From assembly GCA_016291905.1 (NCBI GenBank), contig JAEEZS010000081.1:62001-126000 (forward strand): a DNA stretch of 64,000 bases, in the 5' to 3' direction. This stretch comes from Bacteroidaceae bacterium (GTDB taxonomy: Bacteria > Bacteroidota > Bacteroidia > Bacteroidales > Bacteroidaceae). Position 1 is the stretch's first letter. The number at the start of each line of letters is the position of its first letter. Position numbers and translations under genes: made by a program. The notes below the pieces were generated by a model. That model made no database searches. It was not told the DNA's origin and saw only the letters and a list, made by a program, of their open reading frames with translations. This document shows positions 7,977 to 15,784 of the stretch, in pieces.

Positions 7977-9362
7977 ATGAAACCATTGTCGATTATGAAG
8001 AAACGACTTCTCCTGTGCATTCCCGTCCTTCTGCTGACGGCGATGGGCGTCCGCGCCGGCGATGACCTCACGCGCGAGGTCGAGGCTGACACGGTGCGCT
8101 TCCCCGCCCCAATCATCAAGGAGGACTGGAACCTGGTCTGGATGCCCCATAACTGCTCGGACCACAACGTCTATGTCTATAAGGACAAGCTCTACGACGA
8201 GCTGTTCACCCGTACGCTGGGTTGGAACGGCGGCGACGGCGTGCAGACAACGTTGCTGCCCGGCGGCAATCTGTTCTGGTCGTTCAACGACAGCTTCTAC
8301 GGCCGTGTGTCGGCCAGCAGCCGCGCCCGGACCAACAGCAACTTCCCCCGCAACACCATCATGGTGCAGACGCCGGGCGACGACGGCCTGCCGGGGGACA
8401 ACGCCACCAACCTCGTCTGGCTTGCCGATTATGTGAATACGACCAACCCCTCGTCGTCGCGCTACTACAACGCCCGCACGCATCTCCGTCATCCGAAGGG
8501 CGAGAAGACAGCCTCCCAGATTGCCAACGGCGACATCGACCAGCAGTATCTCTATTGGGCGGGCGACGGCACGGTGGTCGACGGCCAGCTGCAGGTGCTC
8601 TGGGCGGGGGTTTACAACGGCACGCAGAACCTCATGCAGAGCGACAACCGCGCCCTCGCCATCTACAGCCTCGAAGGAACGCCCGGCGACGACACCTATC
8701 TGAGCCTGATCTCCGTGGACCATAACTTCTTTGAGAAAGACCCCATCGGCTATGGCCAGACGCTCTGGGAGGACGAGGACGGGCACACCTATCTCTATGC
8801 GTGCAACCAGTTCAAGAAGAATGAGGGCGATTTGCTGAACACCTCCAGCCCCGTGGTGGCACGCTCGAAGACACACGACCTGCGCAGCGGATGGGAGTAC
8901 TACGTAGCCGATGCCCAAGGCAATTTCCATTGGCAGGACACCTATCCGACAACAGAGGAGGTGAACCGCTCGGCCATCAGCTCACGCTCCGTCTCCACCG
9001 CATGGGTGTTCAAGGAGGGCGACTGGTACTACATGACGGCTCAGGGATTCGTCTTCAGCAAGCAGGTCTATATCATGCGCAGCCGCCATCCCTGGGGACC
9101 GTTTGAACATTGCCACCAACTGTGGACGTTGCCCTACGTGCTTGACAAGAAGGGCACGCGCACCTACCAGAACTTCTACATGCCCCATCTCCATCAAGGT
9201 CTTTCGCGAACGGGCGAACTGGTGTTCTCCACCAACACCGATGCCGCCAACTGGAACGACAACTTCAACTCCACCGGCAGCGCCGACTTCTACCGCCCCT
9301 ATTTCTTCCGGGTTTTCAACTGGCAGGCACTCTTTGCTGACGACCCCGACGACGACCAATGA
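7977..9362 (+). CDS. Exported putative beta-propeller protein (DUF5005-like)
   Basis: A 461-residue protein with a signal peptide (either ATG 7977 or 7995; cleavage near VRAG). The mature part is rich in repeated W/Y-containing strands such as LLPGGNLFWSFND, QYLYWAGDGTVVDGQLQVLWAG and EGDWYYMTAQGF, the rhythm of a five-bladed beta-propeller like those of GH43/GH117 and DUF4185/DUF5005. I cannot point to a full catalytic triad. Position after GH8 and before a surface lipoprotein supports a role in binding or cleaving the same glycan. Family assignment is from memory of similar Bacteroidales proteins and is moderate. Confidence 0.6.
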   Translation: MKPLSIMKKRLLLCIPVLLLTAMGVRAGDDLTREVEADTVRFPAPIIKEDWNLVWMPHNCSDHNVYVYKDKLYDELFTRTLGWNGGDGVQTTLLPGGNLFWSFNDSFYGRVSASSRARTNSNFPRNTIMVQTPGDDGLPGDNATNLVWLADYVNTTNPSSSRYYNARTHLRHPKGEKTASQIANGDIDQQYLYWAGDGTVVDGQLQVLWAGVYNGTQNLMQSDNRALAIYSLEGTPGDDTYLSLISVDHNFFEKDPIGYGQTLWEDEDGHTYLYACNQFKKNEGDLLNTSSPVVARSKTHDLRSGWEYYVADAQGNFHWQDTYPTTEEVNRSAISSRSVSTAWVFKEGDWYYMTAQGFVFSKQVYIMRSRHPWGPFEHCHQLWTLPYVLDKKGTRTYQNFYMPHLHQGLSRTGELVFSTNTDAANWNDNFNSTGSADFYRPYFFRVFNWQALFADDPDDDQ

Positions 9363-9378
9363 TTAACTGACCACGCAT

Positions 9379-10233
9379 ATGAACAACATGTATATAAGGA
9401 ATAAGCATCAGGCTTTACATGCCGCGCGGGTTCTAGTCGCTTTTGTGATACTGGGCGCTATTGTCACCTCGTGCTACAAAATCATCCGCACCTATGCCCC
9501 CACCGAAGTGACGGGGACGGAAACCTTCGAAGCGCGTATTGTGGTAGCCGACGACGGCTCTTCGACGCAGAACTTCACCACCGACTGGTCCGTCGCCGCC
9601 GTGCGCGTACCCGAGGGCTGGACCGTCGCCGTCCCCACCGGCTGCCACCAGCAGTATGCCGAGGACTGGGTCTATTACAGCGACGGCACCAAGGTCGCCG
9701 GCCGCCAGAACATGAAGTACAACGCCCACCTCTCCGACCTCTACAATGCCGGAGCCCCCAAGGCAGGCTATCGCTGGTGGGCGTTCGTCACCGTCAGGCG
9801 CGTGCCGAAGCACATGACGGCCTGCTGGCGCAACGGCTGCGACAGCATCGCCATCACCTTCCAGATTACCCCCGACGGCGTGCCCGGCACCTACCAGCTC
9901 GACTTCATCGCTGGCGACGAAGAGGACGAGGAGGGCGTCAGCAAGTACAACAGCTTCAGCGAAGCTTCGTCCACGCGTCTGATACATGCAGCCACCATCT
10001 CCTCGTTCTCCAACGGAAAGAAACCCGACAACGCCGCTCCAGGACTTTCGCGTACCATTGTGGTAAAAGAGGGCTCGGGCATCCGTCCGACGGAAACAGC
10101 CGAGGAGCTGTCGCGGAGAAATCCCGACGCCATCTATAGCATCGACGGCCGTCTCCTGCGCATAGGAACATCCACCGAGGGACTTGCCCCTGGCGTTTAC
10201 ATCATTGGCGGAGAGAAGAAGACCGTTCGATAG
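9379..10233 (+). CDS. Surface lipoprotein with T9SS-like C-terminal tail
   Basis: A 284-residue protein. A basic/hydrophobic N terminus ends in IVTSC, a plausible lipobox (Cys32). Residues about 45-200 are a beta-rich domain of unknown function, possibly related to DUF4961. The last 35 residues (IYSIDGRLLR...GLAPGVYIIGGEK) match the Por/T9SS type A sorting-domain pattern, in which a G-x-YI-x-GGEKK strand ends the protein. It lies 16 bases after the propeller gene, so the two are probably translated together. A lipobox together with a T9SS tail in one protein is an odd combination. Confidence 0.65.
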   Translation: MNNMYIRNKHQALHAARVLVAFVILGAIVTSCYKIIRTYAPTEVTGTETFEARIVVADDGSSTQNFTTDWSVAAVRVPEGWTVAVPTGCHQQYAEDWVYYSDGTKVAGRQNMKYNAHLSDLYNAGAPKAGYRWWAFVTVRRVPKHMTACWRNGCDSIAITFQITPDGVPGTYQLDFIAGDEEDEEGVSKYNSFSEASSTRLIHAATISSFSNGKKPDNAAPGLSRTIVVKEGSGIRPTETAEELSRRNPDAIYSIDGRLLRIGTSTEGLAPGVYIIGGEKKTVR

Positions 10234-10263
10234 CCCCTCCATAAGAGATTAACGGTCTTTTCA
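10219..10263 (+). terminator. Terminator overlapping the end of the lipoprotein gene
   Basis: AAGACCGTT (10219-10227) pairs with AACGGTCTT (10251-10259) and a T run follows. The left arm lies inside the last codons of the CDS, so hairpin and stop codon overlap. The loop is long (23 bases), which lowers confidence. Confidence 0.5.
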
Positions 10264-10306
10264 ACGCCCTTCCGTTTAGTGGGTTGAAACAAAAGTGCCG
10301 TATTTC

Positions 10307-10337
10307 TTGGTTGTTTGCCTACTGCGTCGTATCTTTG
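10307..10337 (+). promoter_or_regulatory. Promoter of the WYL regulator leader
   Basis: TTGG at 10307-10310, 19 bases, then TATCTTTG at 10330-10337, close to the Bacteroidetes TTTG-N19-21-TAnnTTTG pattern. It lies 125 bases upstream of the WYL gene, leaving a leader that holds a small ORF and a terminator-like hairpin. Confidence 0.6.
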
Positions 10338-10357
10338 TAGCAGAATCTTATAGAGGT

Positions 10358-10465
10358 ATGTATCGCCAGAAAAAACGGGCAAGTCCCTTCTATACTATTG
10401 ATAGACTAACGACAAATGAGTCGTTTTTTTCGAATAAAAAACATGTAACATCAAAATCCCCATGA
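10358..10465 (+). CDS. 35-residue leader ORF coupled to the WYL gene
   Basis: ATG at 10358 gives MYRQKKRASPFYTIDRLTT... and ends at TGA 10463-10465, overlapping the WYL start codon (ATG 10462-10464) in an ATGA arrangement. It starts about 20 bases after the -7 box and reads through the hairpin at 10408-10430. The product is basic with no known domain. Overlap, position and hairpin are what a leader peptide would show; translation is unproven. Confidence 0.35.
   Translation: MYRQKKRASPFYTIDRLTTNESFFSNKKHVTSKSP
10408..10430 (+). terminator. Terminator-like hairpin in the WYL leader
   Basis: AACGAC and GTCGTT form a six-pair stem with an ATG-containing loop, directly followed by a run of seven T. 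It lies between promoter 10307-10337 and the WYL start at 10462, so it could attenuate WYL transcription instead of ending an upstream unit. Confidence 0.5.
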
Positions 10466-11418
10466 AGACACCCTCTCTTTTCAAGGAATACATTTGGTTG
10501 GTAAATACCATCTACCACGCCAAGGCTATCACTTTTGCCGAAATAAACGAGCGCTGGTTAGAAACGGACATGAGTGAGGGAATCCCCTTGGCCCGTGCTA
10601 CGTTCAATCGTCACAAGGATGCCATCGAGGACATCTTCGGCTTAATTATCGACTGCGATCGTCGCAACGATTACAAATATTTCATAGCTAACGACGAAGT
10701 GCTTAAGGAAGACAGCGTGCAGAATTGGATGCTCTCCACTCTGTCTGTAAACAATGTCCTCAGCGAAAGCCTATCGTTACAAAACCGAATACTCCTTGAA
10801 GCATCCTCTTCTGGAGGGGAGTATCTTCCCCAGATGATTGAGGCGATGAAGAAGAACGTAAGGGTAAAGGTCTGCTATCAGCGGTATGGGACAGACGAAT
10901 CCAAACTGTTGGACTTTGAGCCCTATTGTATCAAGCTGTTCAACAGGCGTTGGTACATTCTAGGCCATTTCCATCGCGATGCCACGAAAGAAATGGAGGC
11001 CGACGATTACTTCGGCATGTTTGCATTCGACAGAATCAGAAATTTGGAATTGACGAATGTAAAGTTCCAGATTGACTCAAACTTCGATGCCGCAACGTAT
11101 TTCAGCGAGAACTTCGGCGTGTTGGTGCATGATGGCACTTCAATGGAGCGCATCGTTATCCGTGCCTACGGTCAAGAGCGCTACTACTTGCGAGACCTCC
11201 CCATCCATCACAGCCAAAAAATCATCGAGGAGGGCGAAGACTATTCCGACTTTGAACTAAACTTGCGCCCCACGATTGACCTCACACGCCATTTGCTGGG
11301 CTTGGGTAGTACTGTTCAAGTCCTCTCGCCAGATTGGCTTGCCGATGAGGTTCACGAGATGCATTTGGATGCTGCTATGCTCTATGGTTTACCCCCGGAA
11401 AAAGAAAATGCAGAATAA
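10462..11418 (+). CDS. WYL-domain transcriptional regulator
   Basis: A 318-residue protein. The N-terminal 60-70 residues look like a winged helix (FKEYIWLVNTIYHAKAITFAEINERW ... ARATFNRHKDAIEDIFG). Residues about 145-225 are the WYL domain: the sequence FEPYCIKLFNRRWYILGHFH includes the family's aromatic/basic ligand patch and AFDRIRNLEL completes it. The C-terminal part matches the WCX extension. WYL regulators sense nucleic acid or nucleotide ligands and often control defence or DNA-repair genes. Here it precedes a nuclease-like gene in an accessory island, so local control is plausible but inferred. Confidence 0.88.
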   Translation: MKTPSLFKEYIWLVNTIYHAKAITFAEINERWLETDMSEGIPLARATFNRHKDAIEDIFGLIIDCDRRNDYKYFIANDEVLKEDSVQNWMLSTLSVNNVLSESLSLQNRILLEASSSGGEYLPQMIEAMKKNVRVKVCYQRYGTDESKLLDFEPYCIKLFNRRWYILGHFHRDATKEMEADDYFGMFAFDRIRNLELTNVKFQIDSNFDAATYFSENFGVLVHDGTSMERIVIRAYGQERYYLRDLPIHHSQKIIEEGEDYSDFELNLRPTIDLTRHLLGLGSTVQVLSPDWLADEVHEMHLDAAMLYGLPPEKENAE

Positions 11419-11525
11419 TTTGATTTTTTGCTGTTGTTCCACGAATTGAGACATCTCTGTGTCATTTTTGTAATGTGATTATTTGACAAATATAATTATA
11501 AACTAAAAAAACAAATTAAATAATT

Positions 11526-12209
11526 ATGCCACAATCAAATGAAGAGTATGGTTACGTTTACGTCCTTAAAAACGATTACATGCCAGGATTAGTAAAAATT
11601 GGCATGACTATACGAGATGATTATAGAAACAGATTAAATGATCTATACACAACAGGTGTTCCTGTTCCTTTTAAAGCTGTCCATGCAAGTAAAGTAAGGA
11701 AAGAAGATACAAGGAAGATAGAGCAAGCGTTACATGTTGCCTTTGCGCCAGATAGAGTTAATCCTCGTCGAGAATTCTTCCATATGGAAGCAGAAAGGGT
11801 AATTGCAATGCTCCGTGTGATTGAGATTGAGGATGTTACAGATTACACGAATGTTATCTTAAGGGAGAATCTAGACCCTTCTGAATTAGAAGCACAAACT
11901 CGGGCAACAGAAGAAAGAGAACGTGAAGAAAGCGAACAAAGAAAAAAACGTCCAACATTGAATTATCATGAATTGGGAATTCAGGATGGAGAACGCCTTT
12001 TATGGAAAGACAATCAGGAAATCTATGTAATAGTGAGTGGAGAAAGGAAGGTTAAATATAAAGGAGAAGAGTATTCTTTGACTGCCGTAACTCAAAAACT
12101 AAAAGATACTTCAAAAGCTATCGCACCTGCGCCATATTGGCTTTATGGAAGTAAGAGCTTGATTGAAATATATAATGAAAAGTATCCTCCAGAAGATTCC
12201 GTTGAATAA
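11526..12209 (+). CDS. T5orf172 (GIY-YIG) nuclease domain plus RAMA-like domain
   Basis: A 227-residue AT-rich gene. Residues 8-100 match T5orf172, a GIY-YIG branch: GYVYVLKN strand, GLVKIGMT, then an arginine in YRNRLNDL and the later E (IEQALHVAFAP, REFFHME). A Glu/Arg-rich coiled segment spans about 120-145. Residues 148-222 (LGIQDGERLLWK ... GEEYSLTAVTQ ... PYWLYGSKSLIEIY) resemble the RAMA domain found next to DNA methylases and nucleases. A DNA-binding or cleaving role is likely; modified-DNA recognition is inferred. Its own terminator follows. Base composition sets it apart from the host genes. Confidence 0.75.
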   Translation: MPQSNEEYGYVYVLKNDYMPGLVKIGMTIRDDYRNRLNDLYTTGVPVPFKAVHASKVRKEDTRKIEQALHVAFAPDRVNPRREFFHMEAERVIAMLRVIEIEDVTDYTNVILRENLDPSELEAQTRATEEREREESEQRKKRPTLNYHELGIQDGERLLWKDNQEIYVIVSGERKVKYKGEEYSLTAVTQKLKDTSKAIAPAPYWLYGSKSLIEIYNEKYPPEDSVE

Positions 12210-12223
12210 TATTTATTTTTTTC

Positions 12224-12260
12224 AGAGGTTGTCTCACACATTGAGACAACCTCTATTTTT
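12224..12260 (+). terminator. Intrinsic terminator after the T5orf172-RAMA gene
   Basis: A perfect 13-pair stem, AGAGGTTGTCTCA (12224-12236) with TGAGACAACCTCT (12242-12254), loop CACAT, followed by ATTTTT. A strong rho-independent terminator 15 bases after the stop codon. Confidence 0.85.
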
Positions 12261-12304
12261 CTTTGCACCGTGATTCGTAAGTTTAACTAAAAAAGGAACG
12301 CGAA

Positions 12305-12829
12305 ATGAGTAGGTACACAGAAATGACAGACGAGCAGTATTTCGCTGCACAAGACGAGTTTATGGAGAAGTTTGGCGCGCCCAAGTGCGAGCCCATAGAG
12401 GTGTTGGATTTAATCATGCGCAAAGAGTATGCCGAAGAAATTCTTAGCGGTAAGAAGAAAGTGGAAGTTCGCCAAGGGTCAGAGTTCTATTTGAATCGTC
12501 TTACCGACAAGAACGTTGACAAGTGGATGACTGAACATCGTGATGATGCAGACATGGATGTGGATGCTTTCAACGAATTTATGAATGCCACACGCCCTGT
12601 AATGAAAATCCATTTCCATGATTATAACAAGTCATGGTACCTTGAAGTCGAGTGTACTGAGAACGCGTTGATTGGTTTAACCAAGCTGAATGTCAAGGAC
12701 TTGCAGCAGCGTTTTGACTGCCACGAGTTTGATGATGTTCTTGCTGACTATGAAAGTCGTCATGATGATAATCGTCCTCTGTTCTATTACTTTGTCTTGG
12801 GGGAAATCCTGAGCACAGATTTGCTGTAA
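12305..12829 (+). CDS. ASCH/PUA-like domain protein
   Basis: A 174-residue protein. The core [28 protein letters not shown] follows the ASCH pattern (hydrophobic strand, YAxxIxxGxKxxExR) of RNA-binding PUA-like folds. The middle part ([26 protein letters not shown]) fits the following strands. ASCH proteins can bind or hydrolyse modified nucleosides; some sit in defence or toxin-antitoxin contexts. It begins a run of four same-strand genes (12305, 12867, 13715, 14650), all AT-rich. Function here is unknown. Confidence 0.6.
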   Translation: MSRYTEMTDEQYFAAQDEFMEKFGAPKCEPIEVLDLIMRKEYAEEILSGKKKVEVRQGSEFYLNRLTDKNVDKWMTEHRDDADMDVDAFNEFMNATRPVMKIHFHDYNKSWYLEVECTENALIGLTKLNVKDLQQRFDCHEFDDVLADYESRHDDNRPLFYYFVLGEILSTDLL

Positions 12830-12866
12830 TTGGAGAGATTACTGGTTTTTAGAGAGAGCAACAGTA

Positions 12867-13676
12867 ATGGGTTGGGATGTAGTAGAAATAGGTTTAAGGC
12901 ATAATTTGCCTGTCAATGATCCTTTTGCAACGGCAAAAGAGGTTGCAAAGAGGATGAAGAAGAATATCAGGCTCGTATATCAGAATGAATACGAGTATGA
13001 TAGTGCAAATAACGTCGTAAGAAAAGTAGAAGGGTATGAATTGATTGAACTCGGGAAGTTTGAAGTAAATGATTCGGAAGACTATCTGCAAATGACGGTT
13101 TCTGATTATCAGGCACATCAAATACTGAAATCAGTAGGTATTGAGAAACTGCGTCAGGCAACCTTTGAAGGTAAATATGCGGATTTGATACTTGACGATA
13201 TTGAAGACTCTTTCGAGTTATACGAAATAGAAGATAAAAAAGAAAAACTTGATATTAGAATCTTTAAAGAGACAATTAATCTTGATGTGTATGTAATTGA
13301 AAGATGGCATAGGTGGGAAGAAGCATTTTACTCATCAAGCCAAGAAAATCGAGAACGGTTATACAATTATCGGATGCAAATATACAAACAAGCTAAGATG
13401 TTTGGTTGCCAGGAGGTGATTATATGTGCTGACCAAGGCCCAACAATGGAGATTTACGAACGAGCTAATTATTCTTCAGATGATTTAAAGGAATACGCCC
13501 AATCATATCAATACCTAAAAGACGATACATGGTTGGAGGATTGGGAGAAAGAAGACTGGAAGAAGAATGCAAAGCACATAATGTTCTCCGATTATTTCCA
13601 AAATCAACTTAACTTGTCTGGTGATGATTTCATAGATGTCATCTTTGATGACTTTAGCGATATTGATAACTCATGA
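12867..13676 (+). CDS. Hypothetical acidic protein
   Basis: Not recognised. 269 residues, soluble, no signal peptide or membrane span. The N terminus (MGWDVVEIGLRHNLPVNDPFATAKEVAKRM) resembles openings of uncharacterised Bacteroidales proteins that I cannot name. The middle carries many Asp/Glu and the segment FGCQEVIICADQGP suggests a Rossmann-like strand-turn. The C terminus is a very acidic DDFIDVIFDDFSDIDN. The gene is AT-rich and follows the ASCH gene by 37 bases. Immunity-protein-like acidity is noted but no function is claimed. Confidence 0.7.
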   Translation: MGWDVVEIGLRHNLPVNDPFATAKEVAKRMKKNIRLVYQNEYEYDSANNVVRKVEGYELIELGKFEVNDSEDYLQMTVSDYQAHQILKSVGIEKLRQATFEGKYADLILDDIEDSFELYEIEDKKEKLDIRIFKETINLDVYVIERWHRWEEAFYSSSQENRERLYNYRMQIYKQAKMFGCQEVIICADQGPTMEIYERANYSSDDLKEYAQSYQYLKDDTWLEDWEKEDWKKNAKHIMFSDYFQNQLNLSGDDFIDVIFDDFSDIDNS

Positions 13677-13714
13677 ATTAAGTTTTTTGATATGTTCTAA
13701 TAACGAGATAAATA

Positions 13715-14650
13715 ATGAAGATAAACAAGGAATACCCAGCAACTCATTCCATGTCAACGGCATGGTATTGTGTAGATGAAGATGGTAACGTTGGTGTCAT
13801 AGATATTGAAGACAACGGACCTGTACCTGTTGGAGGCTATGAACAGAACTGTGTGGAAGAGGTATTTTGGGATGATTTTTCCATTGATAATGGGGATTTG
13901 ATTAAAGACTACATGTTAAATCCAGAACAAATTTTCTCTTTGTTAATAGAACCCACAGACAATTACGGAAATTGGGATAAAAATGAATATGGATGGTCTA
14001 ATTCTGAATGGATGTATGTCATCATTAAGATAGATATGTCAAAACTGGAAATATTGAAACAGGCTTTGAGTAAAGATAGAAGTTCGTTTCAGCGTCCAAT
14101 TTGCCTGTCTAAAGAACAAGGATTGTTTTACGTAGATTTCTTTGACAACAAGGAAGGTGTTGAACTACTCGAAAAAAACAATGTGATTCTTGCAAAATAT
14201 GAAGCACCCCATTATAGTACTCAATGGGCTGAAGGTTACGAAGAAAAAGGGGTAAAAAATACCAATGCATTTCCTTTGTTCATTTATCATCAAGACTATG
14301 TTCTTAATGATCTGCCGGCAATGAGACTTACCAATCCTCCATCGCCATTAAAGATTGATCAATTACCAAAGGAGATACAGGCAAAGATGCATAAACTGCC
14401 ACTCAAATTTAAAGAAACTGAACGCATTCAACTTGCAGAATTGATGCCTGTTGAACATATATGGAGCATGGACTATGTATATGATGGGAAGATTTGGTGG
14501 GAACTAGCATCTTCAGATGACAGTTTGATTTACTATAATGAAGAGAGTAACACGATTATTACTAAAGAAAGAATGGATATCCTTATTGCAAATGGTGAGG
14601 CAGAGGAATTCAATTGGGATAAGCATCGTCATATAAAAGAAGAGCGATAA
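13715..14650 (+). CDS. Hypothetical protein overlapping the radical SAM gene
   Basis: Not recognised. 311 residues, acidic, soluble. The N terminus contains STAWYCVDEDGNVGVIDIEDNGPVP, a beta-hairpin pattern I have seen in uncharacterised Bacteroidales proteins, and the middle is rich in W/Y/N. The stop codon TAA (14648-14650) shares its last base with the ATG of the radical SAM gene, so the two are tightly coupled. That makes a functional link to the radical SAM protein likely, as substrate, partner or target, but nothing in the sequence identifies which. Confidence 0.7.
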   Translation: MKINKEYPATHSMSTAWYCVDEDGNVGVIDIEDNGPVPVGGYEQNCVEEVFWDDFSIDNGDLIKDYMLNPEQIFSLLIEPTDNYGNWDKNEYGWSNSEWMYVIIKIDMSKLEILKQALSKDRSSFQRPICLSKEQGLFYVDFFDNKEGVELLEKNNVILAKYEAPHYSTQWAEGYEEKGVKNTNAFPLFIYHQDYVLNDLPAMRLTNPPSPLKIDQLPKEIQAKMHKLPLKFKETERIQLAELMPVEHIWSMDYVYDGKIWWELASSDDSLIYYNEESNTIITKERMDILIANGEAEEFNWDKHRHIKEER

Positions 14651-15228
14651 TGATTGAACTTCTTTCAATAGACCTTTCTAATTATTGCTCTAAGCAATGC
14701 TCTTTCTGCTATAACCATAGCAGGCGAGATGGTAATACGATGTGGAAACCGTCTGAGGTAATTGATTTTGCTTCTGATTGTATAGCTCATGGCATAAAGG
14801 CAGTATCTCTGGGAGGTGGAGAGCCATTTGAATACGAGGGCGAGTTTGAGGTGATAGAGGCACTGTATCCGAAGTGCTATTTGTCTGTTACATCCAATGG
14901 ATTGCCTTTGGAAGAAACTGATGTATGGCAGAAACTGGAGCAATGTAAGCCAGATAAAATCCATATTACCATTCATCAACCTGATAACGAAAGGGAAGTG
15001 CAGAGGGTTGAGTCATTGCTTCCAAGAATTGATGCCATTGGGATAAAACCTGGCCTCAATCTGTTAGTTGGCGCTGATAAGATAGAAACTGCTACCAAAG
15101 TATTTCAGCGAATGACTAAGATACTGCAAAGTGACCAGATTATCCTTGTGCCGCAGCGATTCTCAAACACGCCAACCCTTAAGCAGCTGGCATCTGTAGC
15201 TGGAGGGGAACCATTTCAAAGCCCTTAA
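14650..15228 (+). CDS. Radical SAM protein, truncated by an in-frame stop
   Basis: 192 residues to the TAA at 15226-15228. The [4Fe-4S] motif CxxxCxxC is C12-SKQ-C-SF-C19, followed by the SAM-binding GGEP (SLGGGEPFEY, about 57-60). The barrel strands continue (YLSVTSNGLPL, KIHITIHQP, GLNLLVG). The same frame continues after the stop for 54 codons as CLLACKRPENFYSVSWDKKVNSCSFAP..., a cysteine-rich tail typical of radical SAM C termini. The gene is therefore either a nonsense pseudogene or encodes a shortened barrel. It is not anSME- or viperin-like by length or motifs. The ATG overlaps the upstream stop. Confidence 0.75.
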   Translation: MIELLSIDLSNYCSKQCSFCYNHSRRDGNTMWKPSEVIDFASDCIAHGIKAVSLGGGEPFEYEGEFEVIEALYPKCYLSVTSNGLPLEETDVWQKLEQCKPDKIHITIHQPDNEREVQRVESLLPRIDAIGIKPGLNLLVGADKIETATKVFQRMTKILQSDQIILVPQRFSNTPTLKQLASVAGGEPFQSP

Positions 15229-15393
15229 TGCCTACTTGCCTGTAAGCGACCAGAAAACTTCTATTCTGTTTCATGGGACAAGAAGGTGAACTCTTGTAGT
15301 TTCGCGCCTAATAAAAGACCATTAGAAACTCTTGATTATGCAGGATTAACGGATGCATTAAACAAAGTAAATTGGAAAAGTTGTTTATTGTAA
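15229..15393 (+). pseudogene. Severed C-terminal part of the radical SAM gene
   Basis: Immediately after TAA 15226-15228 and in the same frame, 54 codons encode a peptide with four cysteines (CLLAC near the start, NSC in the middle, SCLL at the end) and the SWDKKVNSCSF pattern used for extra cluster ligands in radical SAM enzymes; it ends at TAA 15391-15393. No start codon is near. A single base change restoring the stop to a sense codon would give a 247-residue protein. Confidence 0.65.
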
Positions 15394-15435
15394 CAGGCCT
15401 CATAGGGAAGAAGGGCTTGTAAGAGAGAGAGTTGT

Positions 15436-15622
15436 GTAGCGGGTATGTCAGTTATGTCAATTACAATTAGGTTTTTGAGGGTAAGTGTTTTCTCCATTCT
15501 CCTTTATATTATTATATAATTAATTAATAATTAATATATTATAATATAAAATAAGGTAGGGAAGCGAGAATGATACCCTTTAAAAAATAACTGACATAAC
15601 TGTAATTGACATGCCCGGCTAC
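15436..15622. repeat. 187-bp imperfect inverted repeat with AT-rich centre
   Basis: The left end reads GTAGCGGGTATGTCAGTTATG; the right end, reverse complemented, reads GTAGCCGGGCATGTCAATTAC. The similarity continues inward on both arms (TTATGTCA, AGGGTA, TTCTC, CCTTAT) to a centre near 15510-15548 that is nearly pure A/T and itself palindromic (ATTAATTAATAATTAAT). The arms are about 70 bases each. It starts 43 bases after the radical SAM remnant and may mark the edge of the accessory island. No ORF lies inside. Confidence 0.7.
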
Positions 15623-15784
15623 GATTCGTTTCATCTAAAAAGCAATCAGACAACGATATACGACATGGAAGAACCAGCTGCTCCGGCTATGTCAAAGCTC
15701 AAAATGAGCACAAAAAGTATCAAAAACCTGCTTTTTCAGGCCTCAAAACACAGCAAAAACCGTTAATTCTGATGTTTTTTTGAT

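Noticed and set aside
14650-15393. Radical SAM gene as sulfatase maturase (anSME) or viperin
   Set aside because: About 247 residues even with the tail, without the SPASM cysteine set of anSME or viperin motifs.
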